Assembly (NCBI GenBank): GCA_004293045.1
Contig: RDXY01000002.1
Location: 1-64,000, forward strand
Direction: 5' to 3'
DNA from: Flavobacteriia bacterium
Lineage (GTDB): Bacteria; Bacteroidota; Bacteroidia; Flavobacteriales; Flavobacteriaceae
DNA: 64,000 nt
The translations under genes were made by a program, and so were the position numbers. Under the pieces are notes generated by a model. That model saw only the letters and a list, made by a program, of their open reading frames with translations, made no database searches and was not told the DNA's origin. Of the stretch, positions 45,211 to 54,423 are shown one piece after another. Position 1 is the stretch's first letter. Each line of letters begins with the position of its first letter.

Positions 45211-47310
45211 ATGAACCCATACATTGATAGAGAAAAAAGCTGGTTAGCATTTAACGCAAGAGTGCTGCAAGAAGCTGCAGACGAAAATGTACCGTTATTA
45301 GATAGATTACGTTTTTTAGGTATTTTTTCGAATAATTTAGATGAATTTTTCCGTGTTCGATATGCAGCAATTCGCAGAATGACATTAGAAAAAATTGATA
45401 CTAAACCAATGTTGGGCGATATTTCTGCTGAACAGTTACTCAAAGATATTACAGAAATTGTAATTGAACATCAATCTGAAAGTTTACGAATATTAAACGA
45501 TATTGAAAAAAAACTTGAAAAACAGGGAATTTATATTATTAATGAAAAGCAAATAAATAAAGACCAAGAAACGTTTATTAAAGATTTTTTCATTCAAAAA
45601 GTCAGCCCGGAATTAGTTACCATTATGTTAAATGATTTAGTTGAGTTTCCTCTAATTAAAGATACTTCAGGATATTTAGCAGTAAAATTGGTAATGCATA
45701 ACAACAAATCAGGATTAATTTCTCAAATTTTAAACGATAAAGAAATTAGATATGCCATTGTTGAAATTCCTAAAACAATTAACAGGTTTGTAGTTTTACC
45801 TTCTAATTCCGATAAACAATATATTATTTTATTAGATGATGTAATTAGATATAGTTTAGATCATATTTTTAATATTTTCGATTATGAAAGTATTGACGCA
45901 CATATGATAAAAATTACTCGTGATGCCCAATTGGAGTTTGATTCTGATTTAAGTAAGAGTTTAATTGAAAAGATATCTTACAGTGTTAAAGAACGAAGAG
46001 TAGGAGAACCTGTACGATTTGTATATGACCAAGCTATAGACAAAGATACCCTAGAATTTTTTCTAAACCGGATGAAAATTGATAGTTCCGATTCAATTAT
46101 ACCAGGTGGAAGATATCATAACCGAAGGGATTATATGGATTTTCCTAATCTTGGACGATACGATTTGTTGTACAAACAAAATGTGCCACTTCCTATTCAA
46201 GGTTTAAGTTTGGACGGAAGTATGCTGCAAAGTATTAAAGAAAAAGATTATTTGTTGCATGCACCCTATCAATCTTTTTCTTATGTGATTCGCTTTTTAA
46301 GAGAAGCCGCTTTAGATCCTAAAGTGCAATCTATAAAGATTACGTTGTACCGCTTGTCAAAAAATTCACAAATAGTAAGTTCGCTGATTAATGCTGCTAA
46401 AAACGGAAAGAAAGTTACCGTTCAAATTGAATTACAAGCCCGTTTTGACGAGGCAAGTAACATCTCCTATGCCGAACAAATGCAAGAAGAAGGCATTAAC
46501 TTAATTTTTGGAGTAAAAGGACTAAAAGTTCATAGTAAAATTTGTTTAGTAGAACGTTTGGAAGACGATGAAATTAAGAGATATGGATTTGTTTCTACAG
46601 GAAATTTCAGTGAGTCCTCAGCTAAAATTTACACCGATGTAACCTTGTTTACAAGTGATTCAAAAATTTTGAAAGATATGTCAAAAGTATTCGAATTTTT
46701 TGAAGTGAATTATAGAGTGCATCGTTATAAACATTTAATTGTATCACCTCATTATACCCGTTCTCGTTTTGTCAAATTGATTGATAGAGAAATAAAAAAC
46801 GCTTCAGAAGGCAAACCAGCTTACATTAATTTGAAAATGAATAGTTTATCAGATTATAAAATGATAGATAAATTATACGAAGCAAGTAACGCTGGGGTTA
46901 AAATTAAATTGATAATCAGAGGTATTTGTTGCTTGGTTCCAGGATTAAAAAATTACAGCGAAAATATAGAAGCAATTAGTATCGTTGATAATTATTTAGA
47001 ACATTCACGTGTGTTTATTTTTGGGAACAATGACAATCCTGAAGTATTTATTTCTTCTGCCGATTTTATGACCAGAAATATTGATGCTCGAGTTGAAGTA
47101 ACTTGTCCCATTTATGATGAAGAAATTAAACAAGATTTAATTGAAACTTTTGAAATTGGTTGGAAAGCCAATGTAAAAGCACGTTTACATTCAGATAAAT
47201 TTGAAAATTTATATAGAAAACGTGGCAAAGATAAAGTATTTAGAGCCCAACAAGAAATGTACAAACACTATCAGAACAAATTGGAAGTAATACTTCCTGA
47301 AATTATATAA
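45211..47310 (+). CDS. ppk1: Polyphosphate kinase 1
   Basis: 699-aa enzyme that reversibly polymerises inorganic polyphosphate from ATP. The N-terminal domain starts at SWLAFNARVLQEAADENVPLLDRLRFLGIFSNNLDEF. The two PLD-like catalytic halves carry VHSKICLVER (autophosphorylated His) and YLEHSRVFIFGN, and FVSTGNFSESSAKIYTDVTLF. Length is typical. An exopolyphosphatase gene starts 10 nt downstream, so synthesis and breakdown of polyphosphate are encoded in one unit. The leader is about 80 nt. Confidence 0.96.
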   Translation: MNPYIDREKSWLAFNARVLQEAADENVPLLDRLRFLGIFSNNLDEFFRVRYAAIRRMTLEKIDTKPMLGDISAEQLLKDITEIVIEHQSESLRILNDIEKKLEKQGIYIINEKQINKDQETFIKDFFIQKVSPELVTIMLNDLVEFPLIKDTSGYLAVKLVMHNNKSGLISQILNDKEIRYAIVEIPKTINRFVVLPSNSDKQYIILLDDVIRYSLDHIFNIFDYESIDAHMIKITRDAQLEFDSDLSKSLIEKISYSVKERRVGEPVRFVYDQAIDKDTLEFFLNRMKIDSSDSIIPGGRYHNRRDYMDFPNLGRYDLLYKQNVPLPIQGLSLDGSMLQSIKEKDYLLHAPYQSFSYVIRFLREAALDPKVQSIKITLYRLSKNSQIVSSLINAAKNGKKVTVQIELQARFDEASNISYAEQMQEEGINLIFGVKGLKVHSKICLVERLEDDEIKRYGFVSTGNFSESSAKIYTDVTLFTSDSKILKDMSKVFEFFEVNYRVHRYKHLIVSPHYTRSRFVKLIDREIKNASEGKPAYINLKMNSLSDYKMIDKLYEASNAGVKIKLIIRGICCLVPGLKNYSENIEAISIVDNYLEHSRVFIFGNNDNPEVFISSADFMTRNIDARVEVTCPIYDEEIKQDLIETFEIGWKANVKARLHSDKFENLYRKRGKDKVFRAQQEMYKHYQNKLEVILPEII

Positions 47311-47319
47311 AAAATATTA

Positions 47320-48210
47320 ATGATTCAAATAAAAAAATATGCCGCAATAGACATTGGTTCCAATGCGATGCGATTGTTAATTACTAATATTATTGAGCAA
47401 AAAGGCAAAGAAGTACAATTTAATAAAAGTGCCTTAATTCGTGTACCAATTCGTTTGGGTCAAGATGCTTTTACAGTAGGGGAAATTTCAGAAGAAAATA
47501 TTGATAGAATGATTGATGCTATAAACGCATTTAAATTATTAATGAAAGTATATAAAGTGGAAAAATTTATGGCTTGTGCCACCTCTGCCATGCGAGAAGC
47601 ATATAACGGTAAAGAAGTTGCCGAAATCATAAAGAAAAAAACGGACATCAAAATAGAAATTATTGATGGTAAAAAAGAAGCCGCAATTATAGCCTCTTCT
47701 GATTTGCATCACTTCATAAAGACAAATGAAAATTATCTTTACGTAGATGTTGGTGGAGGAAGTACCGAATTTTCTTTGTTTTCTGATGGGAAAATGTTGG
47801 TGTCAAAATCATTCAAAAATGGTACGGTTCGAATGCTGAATAATATGGTAAACGAAGTGGTTTGGCAAGAAATTGAAAAATGGATAAAAACCAATACTGA
47901 AGGATTAAAAAACATCACTATGATTGGTTCTGGCGGGAATATCAATAAGGCATTTAAGTTGTCTGGTAAAACGCAAGATAAACCATTGACATACAAGTAT
48001 TTAAAATCGCAATTTGATCATATAAACGCTTTAACATACGAACAAAGAATTTCCGAATTAGGTTTAAATACCGACCGTGCCGATGTAATTATCCCAGCAC
48101 TTTCCATATATTTAAGTGCAATGCGATGGAGTGGTGCCAATCATATTTATGTACCAAAAATCGGATTAGCTGATGGAGTAGTAAAAGCTATGTACTACGA
48201 AAGAATATAA
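47320..48210 (+). CDS. Exopolyphosphatase (Ppx/GppA family), short form
   Basis: 296-aa actin-like ATPase-fold phosphatase hydrolysing polyphosphate or pppGpp. Motifs AAIDIGSNAMRLLI, CATSAMREAYNG and VDVGGGSTEFSLF are clear. It lacks the C-terminal HD domain found in long Ppx/GppA, so it ends after the second subdomain. Placement after ppk1 favours polyphosphate as substrate. A hairpin follows at once. Confidence 0.9.
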   Translation: MIQIKKYAAIDIGSNAMRLLITNIIEQKGKEVQFNKSALIRVPIRLGQDAFTVGEISEENIDRMIDAINAFKLLMKVYKVEKFMACATSAMREAYNGKEVAEIIKKKTDIKIEIIDGKKEAAIIASSDLHHFIKTNENYLYVDVGGGSTEFSLFSDGKMLVSKSFKNGTVRMLNNMVNEVVWQEIEKWIKTNTEGLKNITMIGSGGNINKAFKLSGKTQDKPLTYKYLKSQFDHINALTYEQRISELGLNTDRADVIIPALSIYLSAMRWSGANHIYVPKIGLADGVVKAMYYERI

Positions 48211-48240
48211 AAAAAAACGCTCAATTTGAGCGTTTTTTTT
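48211..48240. terminator. Bidirectional terminator after the ppk1-ppx unit
   Basis: CGCTCAA (48218-48224) and TTGAGCG (48226-48232) form a perfect stem around one T, with seven As before and eight Ts after. It serves the ppx end and the converging DUF6952-like gene. Confidence 0.92.
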
Positions 48241-48496
48241 ATTTATCAATGGCTCCTAAAACCCGTTTCATAAAATCATTAAGAGCCGTTTTTTTATCTT
48301 TTCCGTCTCTAATCATTTTATTTACTTCAATGGCTCCATACATATTTGAAATTAACTCACCAATAACATCTAATTCTTCATCTTTTAAGGATTCTAATTC
48401 TGTTAAGTGTTCTAAAACAGCTATTGTTTCAATTATATAATCGGCATCATTTTCTTCAACAAATTGTGTCAAGTGTTTTATTACAGGTAATTTCAT
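48239..48496 (-). CDS. DUF6952-like small cytoplasmic protein
   Basis: 85 aa, all helical by eye, starting MKLPVIKHLTQFVEENDADY and ending FMKRVLGAIDK; no signal peptide or membrane segment. I associate it with DUF6952 of Flavobacteriaceae from memory. Function is unknown. It lies downstream of the thioredoxin gene by 85 nt, separated by a repeat region. Confidence 0.7.
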   Translation of the reverse strand: MKLPVIKHLTQFVEENDADYIIETIAVLEHLTELESLKDEELDVIGELISNMYGAIEVNKMIRDGKDKKTALNDFMKRVLGAIDK

Positions 48497-48499
48497 AGT

Positions 48500-48584
48500 A
48501 TTAGATTGTTAGATTTTAGATTTATAGATTATTTAGATTTGTAGACTTTCTAATTTTCTAAGAAGTCTAATCTATCTAAATTTA
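48500..48584. repeat. AGATT-type tandem repeats with inverted partner
   Basis: TTAGATT/AGATTTATAG-type units at about 48500-48546 are answered by the complementary TCTAATCTATCTAAATTTA at about 48565-48584. This fits a degenerate dispersed repeat that could fold back. No coding potential. Confidence 0.4.
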
Positions 48585-48890
48585 TAGTACTTGAGCTACT
48601 AATTCCGCTAGAACTTCGGCTTTGTTAGTTTGTGTTTGATTTACTAAAACCCCATTTTTAAAAGCAGCAAATGTTGGTAAATTATCCACATTAGCTAATT
48701 TTCTAGATTCTGTAAACTGTTCGGCATCTACCACTAAAAATGGAATACTTTCATTCTCAGAAGCCATTTTTTTAAATTTTGGTTTCATTATACGACAATT
48801 ACCACACCAAGATGCAGAAAATTGTACCATTACTACTTCATTATTAGCTACAATTTCAGCTAAATTATCTTTTTCGATTTCTTGAAACAT
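48582..48890 (-). CDS. Thioredoxin-fold protein, WCGNC type
   Basis: 102 aa. The active site is W28-C29-G30-N31-C32 (thioredoxin has WCGPC), then KPKFKKMASENESIPFLVVDAEQ and the cis-Pro region DNLPTFAAFKNG. Cytoplasmic; no signal peptide. Asn at the third position would raise the redox potential compared with Pro, so its partner may differ. It is the next gene after a peroxiredoxin, the obvious substrate, with a large hairpin between them. Confidence 0.88.
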   Translation of the reverse strand: MFQEIEKDNLAEIVANNEVVMVQFSASWCGNCRIMKPKFKKMASENESIPFLVVDAEQFTESRKLANVDNLPTFAAFKNGVLVNQTQTNKAEVLAELVAQVL

Positions 48891-48912
48891 AATTTATTAA
48901 TTTTTAATCACA

Positions 48913-48956
48913 AATAACAATGTCAAATTTTAAATTAAGATTTTGACATTGTTATT
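48913..48956. terminator. 15-bp perfect hairpin between peroxiredoxin and thioredoxin genes
   Basis: AATAACAATGTCAAA (48913-48927) and TTTGACATTGTTATT (48942-48956) are exact reverse complements with a 14-nt loop. On the minus strand it follows the peroxiredoxin gene, but only a weak T run follows, so partial termination or mRNA protection is possible. Confidence 0.65.
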
Positions 48957-48975
48957 GCAATTGTGGTTTATAATT

Positions 48976-49611
48976 TTAGTGTGAAGCTAAATAACTTGCG
49001 GTACTGTTTCTGTCAGCACTCATAGCCTCTTTTCCTTCTTCCCAGTTTGCAGGACAAACTTCTCCTTTAGTTTGTACGTGTGTGTACGCATCAACTAAAC
49101 GTAAATATTCGTTTACATTTCTACCTAAAGGCATATCATTTACACTTTCGTGGAAAATTTTACCAGTTTCGTCAATTAAATAGGTGGCACGGAAAGTAAC
49201 ATTTGATCCCGTTAATAAATAGTCACCTGTTTCTTCATTAAATTCATCAGCTACATCTAAAATATCTAAAGCGTTTGCTAAATTACGAGTTGTATCTGCT
49301 AATAATGGATACGTAACTCCTTCAATACCACCGTTGTTTTTAGCTGTATTTAACCAAGCAAAGTGTACTTCGTTTGTATCGCAAGAAGCACCAATTACAA
49401 TTGTGTTTCTTTTTTCAAATTCTGGTAAAGCGGCTTGAAAAGCATGTAATTCAGTTGGACAAACAAATGTAAAATCTTTTGGATACCAAAATAAAATTAC
49501 TTTTTTGTTGTTTTTTGTTGCTTCTTCTAAAACGTTAATTCTTAAGTTGTCGCCCATATCAGAGATTGCGTCAACTGTAATGTTTGGGAATTGTTTTCCT
49601 ACTAATGCCAT
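48976..49611 (-). CDS. Typical 2-Cys peroxiredoxin (AhpC/Prx1 type)
   Basis: 211-aa peroxidase. Peroxidatic Cys51 in KDFTFVCPTE, resolving Cys186 in GEVCPANW, and Arg in VTFRATYLID. The resolving Cys is in the C-terminal arm, as in typical 2-Cys peroxiredoxins that form decamers. It reduces H2O2 and organic hydroperoxides in the cytoplasm. The thioredoxin-like gene follows. A full consensus promoter is present. Confidence 0.93.
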   Translation of the reverse strand: MALVGKQFPNITVDAISDMGDNLRINVLEEATKNNKKVILFWYPKDFTFVCPTELHAFQAALPEFEKRNTIVIGASCDTNEVHFAWLNTAKNNGGIEGVTYPLLADTTRNLANALDILDVADEFNEETGDYLLTGSNVTFRATYLIDETGKIFHESVNDMPLGRNVNEYLRLVDAYTHVQTKGEVCPANWEEGKEAMSADRNSTASYLASH

Positions 49612-49641
49612 AATTATTTGTTTTTAATTAATTTTCTACTG

Positions 49642-49671
49642 CAAATTTACGGCATTTTTGCATCAAAACAA
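49642..49671 (-). promoter_or_regulatory. Peroxiredoxin promoter
   Basis: On the minus strand: TTG (49671-49669), 19-nt spacer, TAAATTTG (49649-49642): a full match. It lies 31 nt before the ATG at 49611. No clear OxyR-type palindrome seen. Confidence 0.62.
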
Positions 49672-49759
49672 TATATTTTTATTATATAAATTTATTTAAC
49701 AATAGATTTTGATTATTAATTTTGACATGAATAACTGAAAACAATTACAATTTTAATGT

Positions 49760-49767
49760 TATATTTG
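49760..49767 (+). promoter_or_regulatory. -7 box of the amino-acid permease gene
   Basis: TATATTTG, a perfect -7, followed by C; 26 nt before the ATG at 49793. No TTG in the right range. Confidence 0.45.
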
Positions 49768-49792
49768 CTTTGCTAACCAAAAATATAATAAA

Positions 49793-51460
49793 ATGAAAAT
49801 TTTCAGAAAGAAATCAATTACAACGATATTAAAACAAGGTGGTGATGGAGATCATTCAGGTTTAAATAAAGTGTTGACTGTAAAAGATTTAACTTTTTTT
49901 GGAATTGCTGCTATTATTGGTGGGGGTACGTTTAGTGCCATTGGAAACGCTTGTTTTTCAGGCGGACCTGCCGTAGTACTTTTATATATTATGTGCGCCA
50001 TTGCTTGTGGTTTTACAGCCATGTGTTACGCTGAATTCGCATCTCGTGTCCCTGTTTCTGGTAGTGCGTATACGTATGCTTACGTTTCTTTTGGAGAACT
50101 TTTTGCTTGGATAATTGGTTGGGCATTAATTATGGAATATTCTATAGGTAATATTTATATTGCTTTTTCTTGGAGCGGTTATTTTACTAATTTATTAGAA
50201 AGTTTTGGAATTCATTTGCCTGAATGGTTAACCATAAATTATAAATCAGCTCACGCGGCTTTTATTGCAAGTAATGGTGACGAAGGTTTAGCAGCGTGGA
50301 AAAACGCGCCAATGTTAGGAAATTTGAAAGTAATTTTCGATTTACCAGCGGTGGTTATTAATATTTTAATTACTTATTTGGTCTACAGAGGCACAAAAGA
50401 ATCTAAAAACTTTAGCAATGCTATGGTATATATCAAGTTAGCAATAATTGCCTTGGTAATACTTGTAGGGGCTTTTTATGTAGATATTGATAATTGGACG
50501 CCTTTTATGCCTAATGGGTTTAGTGGAGTAATGGGTGGGGTTTCTGCTGTTTTCTTTGCTTATATTGGTTTTGATGCGGTTTCTACTTTAGCAGAAGAAA
50601 GTAAAAATCCACAACGCGATTTACCAAAAGGAATGATTTATTCGTTAGTTATTTGTACGATTGTTTTTATAGTTTTAGCTTTGGTTATTACTGGAATGGT
50701 TTCTTATGAATTATTAGGAGTTAGTGATCCTTTAGCTGAAATCTTTGCTTTAAAAGGCGTAAAATGGATGTTGCTTGTGGTTTCAATTGCAGCAGTAGTA
50801 GCTATGACAAGTGTATTATTGGTGTTTCAAATGGGACAACCTAGAATTTGGATGACGATGAGTCGTGATGGTTTAATGCCTAAACGTTTTTCAACTATTC
50901 ATCCTAAATATAAAACGCCAAGTTTTGCTACTCTTGTTACGGGTTTAGTGGTTGGAATCCCCATCTTTTTTACGGATGAAAATTTTGTATTAGATTTTAC
51001 AAGTATTGGAACTTTATTTGCGTTCGTATTAGTTTGTGGTGGTGTATTAATGCTTTCTCCTCAAAGCGAAGCCGAAATTGCAGAACGCGAAACCAAAGGG
51101 AAATTCAGAATTCCGTATGTGAATTCTAAGTTTATTTTTCCAGTATTAGTTGCTATTGCTACTATTTTAATTGTTAAATATGTTCCAGATTTCTTTACAA
51201 ATCTTTTCGATTTTTCAATAGCTAAATTAGCTACAAACATACCCATGTTGGTATTTATTCTTGTTTGCATTTTAATGACAGTTTTATCTTTTACTAAAAA
51301 CCTATCCTTAATTCCATTATTAGGTTTAATTTCTTGTTGTTATTTATTAACAGGAATGGCGGTTTCTAATTGGATGTGGTTTGGCGTTTGGTTGGTTATT
51401 GGATTGGTAATTTATTTTACCTTCAGTTATAAAAACAGTAAACTAAATGATTCAAATTAA
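49793..51460 (+). CDS. APC-family amino-acid permease, cationic-amino-acid-transporter-like
   Basis: 555 aa with about 14 hydrophobic segments. Signature stretches are FFGIAAIIGGGTFSAIGNACFSGGPAVVLLY (the unwound TM1 GxG), FAYIGFDAVSTLAEESKNPQRDLPKG (TM6 to loop) and MSRDGLMPKRFSTIHPKYKTP. These are shared with CAT-type transporters for Arg and Lys. Substrate not decided from sequence. It is rightward and followed 15 nt later by a DUF2461 gene. Confidence 0.88.
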   Translation: MKIFRKKSITTILKQGGDGDHSGLNKVLTVKDLTFFGIAAIIGGGTFSAIGNACFSGGPAVVLLYIMCAIACGFTAMCYAEFASRVPVSGSAYTYAYVSFGELFAWIIGWALIMEYSIGNIYIAFSWSGYFTNLLESFGIHLPEWLTINYKSAHAAFIASNGDEGLAAWKNAPMLGNLKVIFDLPAVVINILITYLVYRGTKESKNFSNAMVYIKLAIIALVILVGAFYVDIDNWTPFMPNGFSGVMGGVSAVFFAYIGFDAVSTLAEESKNPQRDLPKGMIYSLVICTIVFIVLALVITGMVSYELLGVSDPLAEIFALKGVKWMLLVVSIAAVVAMTSVLLVFQMGQPRIWMTMSRDGLMPKRFSTIHPKYKTPSFATLVTGLVVGIPIFFTDENFVLDFTSIGTLFAFVLVCGGVLMLSPQSEAEIAERETKGKFRIPYVNSKFIFPVLVAIATILIVKYVPDFFTNLFDFSIAKLATNIPMLVFILVCILMTVLSFTKNLSLIPLLGLISCCYLLTGMAVSNWMWFGVWLVIGLVIYFTFSYKNSKLNDSN

Positions 51461-51475
51461 TTTTAATAATTAGTT

Positions 51476-52141
51476 ATGCTAACAAAATCAACTTTTGAAT
51501 TTTTAGAGTTACTTGCTAAAAACAACAATCGCGATTGGTTTACCGAAAATAAAAAACGCTTTGAAACCGAAAACAATTTGGCAAAAGCTTTTTTTACAGA
51601 AGTCTATGCGGATTTGGAAAAAATAGATAGTTTAGAAAAAATGCAAGTGTTTAGAATTTATAGAGATGTGCGTTTTTCAAAAAACAAACTACCATATAAA
51701 AATCATTTTTCTGTTGGATTTTCCAGAACTAAACCGATGCTTCGTGGTGGAATGTATTTACATATAGAAAATGAAGCAAGTTTTGTTGGTGGTGGATTTT
51801 GGGAACCCAATAACGAAGATTTATTACGAATTAGAAAAGAAATTGAACTAGACGCTTCTGATTTAAGAGAAATTATCGCAGATGCAACTTTCAAAAAAAT
51901 GTTTGGAACTTTGGAAGGTGAAGAATTAAAAACTGCTCCAAAAAACTTTGATAAAGCTCATCCAAATATTGATTTAATTAGAAAAAAGCAATATTTGCTA
52001 ACCAGAAAATTCACCAACAAAGAAGTAATGTCACCAAATTTTAAAGAAGAAGTACTCGCTACTTTTGCCGCGATGCGCCCTTTTTTCAATTATATGAGCG
52101 ATGTCTTAACTACGGATTTAAACGGCGAAAGCCTTTACTAA
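51476..52141 (+). CDS. DUF2461 protein
   Basis: 221 aa. The DUF2461 pattern is visible: TFEFLELLAKNNNRDWFTENKKRFE, FRIYRDVRFSKNKLPYKNHFSVGFSR and GGGFWEPNNEDLLRIRKEI. Cytoplasmic, function unknown. It lies 15 nt after the permease gene and is likely co-transcribed. Confidence 0.85.
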   Translation: MLTKSTFEFLELLAKNNNRDWFTENKKRFETENNLAKAFFTEVYADLEKIDSLEKMQVFRIYRDVRFSKNKLPYKNHFSVGFSRTKPMLRGGMYLHIENEASFVGGGFWEPNNEDLLRIRKEIELDASDLREIIADATFKKMFGTLEGEELKTAPKNFDKAHPNIDLIRKKQYLLTRKFTNKEVMSPNFKEEVLATFAAMRPFFNYMSDVLTTDLNGESLY

Positions 52142-52160
52142 TTTGCCTTAGGTAAATTAA

Positions 52161-52206
52161 TTCAAATATTGGCACATTGACTAATTTTCAAATTGCCTCA
52201 TTAACT
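52161..52206. repeat. Two direct copies of TTCAAAT-TGGCACATT-type unit
   Basis: TTCAAATATTGGCACATTGACT (52161-52182) and TTCAAATTGCCTCATTAACT (52187-52206) are similar in tandem. The second overlaps the mutS2 stop codon. A dispersed repeat; no function assigned. Confidence 0.4.
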
Positions 52207-54366
52207 CGGTTGTACGTATTCCAAACTTTCTAAATTAGTTTTTGAAATAAAAACACCATAGTTTACAGATACTTTATTTTTCTCAATTTTCTCTATAGTT
52301 CCGATAGCTTTTCCGTCTTTCATACGAACTCTATCGCCAACTTTTAAAACTACAGCAGGTTTCTCAGGAATCAATTTGGCTTTGATTTTCTTTTCTTTTT
52401 TCTCGGTCCGAATTTCTTCTACCTTAACGTTTACTTCAGCAATCACTTGTTTTACAACAACTTCTTTGATTTTTTTCTCTTTAGCTGATATTTTTTTACG
52501 TTTCGAATTTTCAATTTCAACTACTTTTAAAAATTCGCCAATTAAGGTCTTTTTGTCTTTATTATTAAAGTATTTTTCGGCAATATCATCAATTTTTTGT
52601 CCCATATATATCAAACGCTGATTCGCGTCGTACAATTCCTGATAACGTTCTAATTTATCCTGAATTTTACTATTTATGGTTTCCATTTTCTTACTTTCTT
52701 CACGCGCTTTGGTTTCTTCTTCTTTTAAAGAAACAGACGTTTTTTCCATTTTAGAGCGCTCTTTTTGTAAAGTAGCAATGGTTTTATCAAATCGTACTTT
52801 TGTATTTTCAATTTTCTTTTTGGCACGATTAATTAAACCGTAAGGAATTCCATTTTTCTGAGCCACTTCAAAAGTAAACGAACTTCCAGGCTGACCCAAA
52901 TGTAATTTATACATCGGCTCTAATGACTTTTCATCAAATAACATATTGGCATTACTGGCAAAAGGCAATTCGTTGGCTAATATTTTTAAATTTGTGTAAT
53001 GTGTAGTAATAATTCCGTAGGCTTCTCGGTCGTAAAATTCTTCTAAGAAAATTTCTGCCAAAGCCCCACCTAATTCAGGATCAGAACCTGTACCAAATTC
53101 GTCAATTAAAAATAAAGTTTTATCGTTACATTTTTTTAAGAAATAATTCATATTCTTTAAACGATAACTGTAGGTGCTCAAATGGTTTTCAATAGATTGA
53201 TTGTCACCAATATCGGTTAATATTCTATCAAATAAAAACGTTTCACTACGTTCGTGAACTGGAATTAGCATCCCGCATTGTAACATCAATTGCAGTAAAC
53301 CAATAGTTTTTAAAGAAATGGTTTTTCCACCGGCATTAGGGCCTGAAATCACTATAATACGATTATTACTTTCTAGTTCTATGGTTTGTGGAAAAGTAGG
53401 TTTGTTTTCTAATTTGTTATTTAAAAGTAGAATAGGATGGAAGGCTTCTCTAAAAAACAAGCGCTTTTCAGTATTTATTTTTGGAAGTATTCCGTTAATT
53501 CTATTGGCGTATTTTGCTTTTGCTGCAATTACATCCATGTCAGAAAGAAAATCCTGATATTGAGAAATTAAGAGTGTATAGGGTCTAATTGTAGCGGAAA
53601 GCACACGTAAAATCCGCATAATTTCTTCTCTTTCTTCAAACTCTAATACATTTAATTCTCGAGAATATTTTAGTGTGGTTTCAGGCTCGATATAGGCAAT
53701 ACTTCCTGTTTTAGAATTTCCTAAAATTGATCCTTTGACTTTTTTTCGATACATCGCTTGAACCGCCAAAACCCTACGATTATCAACAACTGTTTCCTTA
53801 ATATCATCTAAATAACCAAGCGAATTAAAGTGCGATAATGCCATGCCAAAACTTTGGTTGATTTTACCTCGAACCACATTGATACTTCGTCTAATGTTTA
53901 CTAAATCGGGTGAAGCATCATCTTTAATTTCACCAAATTTATTTACAATTTCTTCAATAGATTTTGTGATATATGGTGTAAATTCAATTTGAGTAGATTT
54001 TTTGAATAATTCTGGATAATAATCTGAAAATTTCTTTAAAAATTTTAAATATTCATTGGTAGATTTACTTAAATCTAATATTTTTTTAATGGCTACTAAC
54101 TCCAAGAAACTATCTTCAATAGCTAATAATTTTAAATCAGCCGTAACCGTTTCAAAACCGTGGTTTGGCAAGGCATTGTTGTTACTAAAAGAAGCTACAT
54201 ATTCATTCGTATAGGCCAACTCAGAAAACAAAATTTCTTTGTCTTTGAATGGCTGAATTTGAAGCGCTTTTTCCATTCCAATTTCTGTATTACAACGCTC
54301 AGAAATGGTCTGTAAAATAGTATGAAACTCTAAATCTTTTAGTGTTTTTTCGGTAATTGAAATCAT
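52201..54366 (-). CDS. mutS2: MutS2 (endonuclease/ribosome-rescue type), lacking an Smr domain
   Basis: 721 aa. It carries the MutS2 core and ATPase: Walker A SGPNAGGKTISLKT (about 340), DEFGTGSDPELGGALAE, HYTNLK, then a long coiled coil (about 510-620) with many K and E. The end is a KOW-like VLKVGDRVRMKDGKAIGTIEKIEKNKVSVNYG and stops there; the usual C-terminal Smr nuclease domain is missing. Known functions are suppression of recombination and splitting of collided ribosomes. The domain loss affects the expected nuclease role. It is divergent from mntA with 57 bp between the two start codons. Confidence 0.9.
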   Translation of the reverse strand: MISITEKTLKDLEFHTILQTISERCNTEIGMEKALQIQPFKDKEILFSELAYTNEYVASFSNNNALPNHGFETVTADLKLLAIEDSFLELVAIKKILDLSKSTNEYLKFLKKFSDYYPELFKKSTQIEFTPYITKSIEEIVNKFGEIKDDASPDLVNIRRSINVVRGKINQSFGMALSHFNSLGYLDDIKETVVDNRRVLAVQAMYRKKVKGSILGNSKTGSIAYIEPETTLKYSRELNVLEFEEREEIMRILRVLSATIRPYTLLISQYQDFLSDMDVIAAKAKYANRINGILPKINTEKRLFFREAFHPILLLNNKLENKPTFPQTIELESNNRIIVISGPNAGGKTISLKTIGLLQLMLQCGMLIPVHERSETFLFDRILTDIGDNQSIENHLSTYSYRLKNMNYFLKKCNDKTLFLIDEFGTGSDPELGGALAEIFLEEFYDREAYGIITTHYTNLKILANELPFASNANMLFDEKSLEPMYKLHLGQPGSSFTFEVAQKNGIPYGLINRAKKKIENTKVRFDKTIATLQKERSKMEKTSVSLKEEETKAREESKKMETINSKIQDKLERYQELYDANQRLIYMGQKIDDIAEKYFNNKDKKTLIGEFLKVVEIENSKRKKISAKEKKIKEVVVKQVIAEVNVKVEEIRTEKKEKKIKAKLIPEKPAVVLKVGDRVRMKDGKAIGTIEKIEKNKVSVNYGVFISKTNLESLEYVQPS

Positions 54367-54382
54367 TCTTTAAATTAAAGTT

Positions 54383-54390
54383 CAAATTTA
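54383..54390 (-). promoter_or_regulatory. -7 box of mutS2
   Basis: Minus-strand TAAATTTG (54390-54383), a perfect -7, 17 nt before the ATG at 54366. It shares the 57-bp divergent region with the mntA promoter. Confidence 0.45.
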
Positions 54391-54411
54391 CAACATATGA
54401 AATCAATTTTA

Positions 54412-54419
54412 TATATTTG
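54412..54419 (+). promoter_or_regulatory. -7 box of mntA, leaderless
   Basis: TATATTTG ends 5 nt before the ATG at 54424, so transcription should begin at or within a base or two of the start codon. The longer in-frame start at 54397 lies upstream of it and cannot be used from this promoter. Confidence 0.5.
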
Positions 54420-54423
54420 TGAT

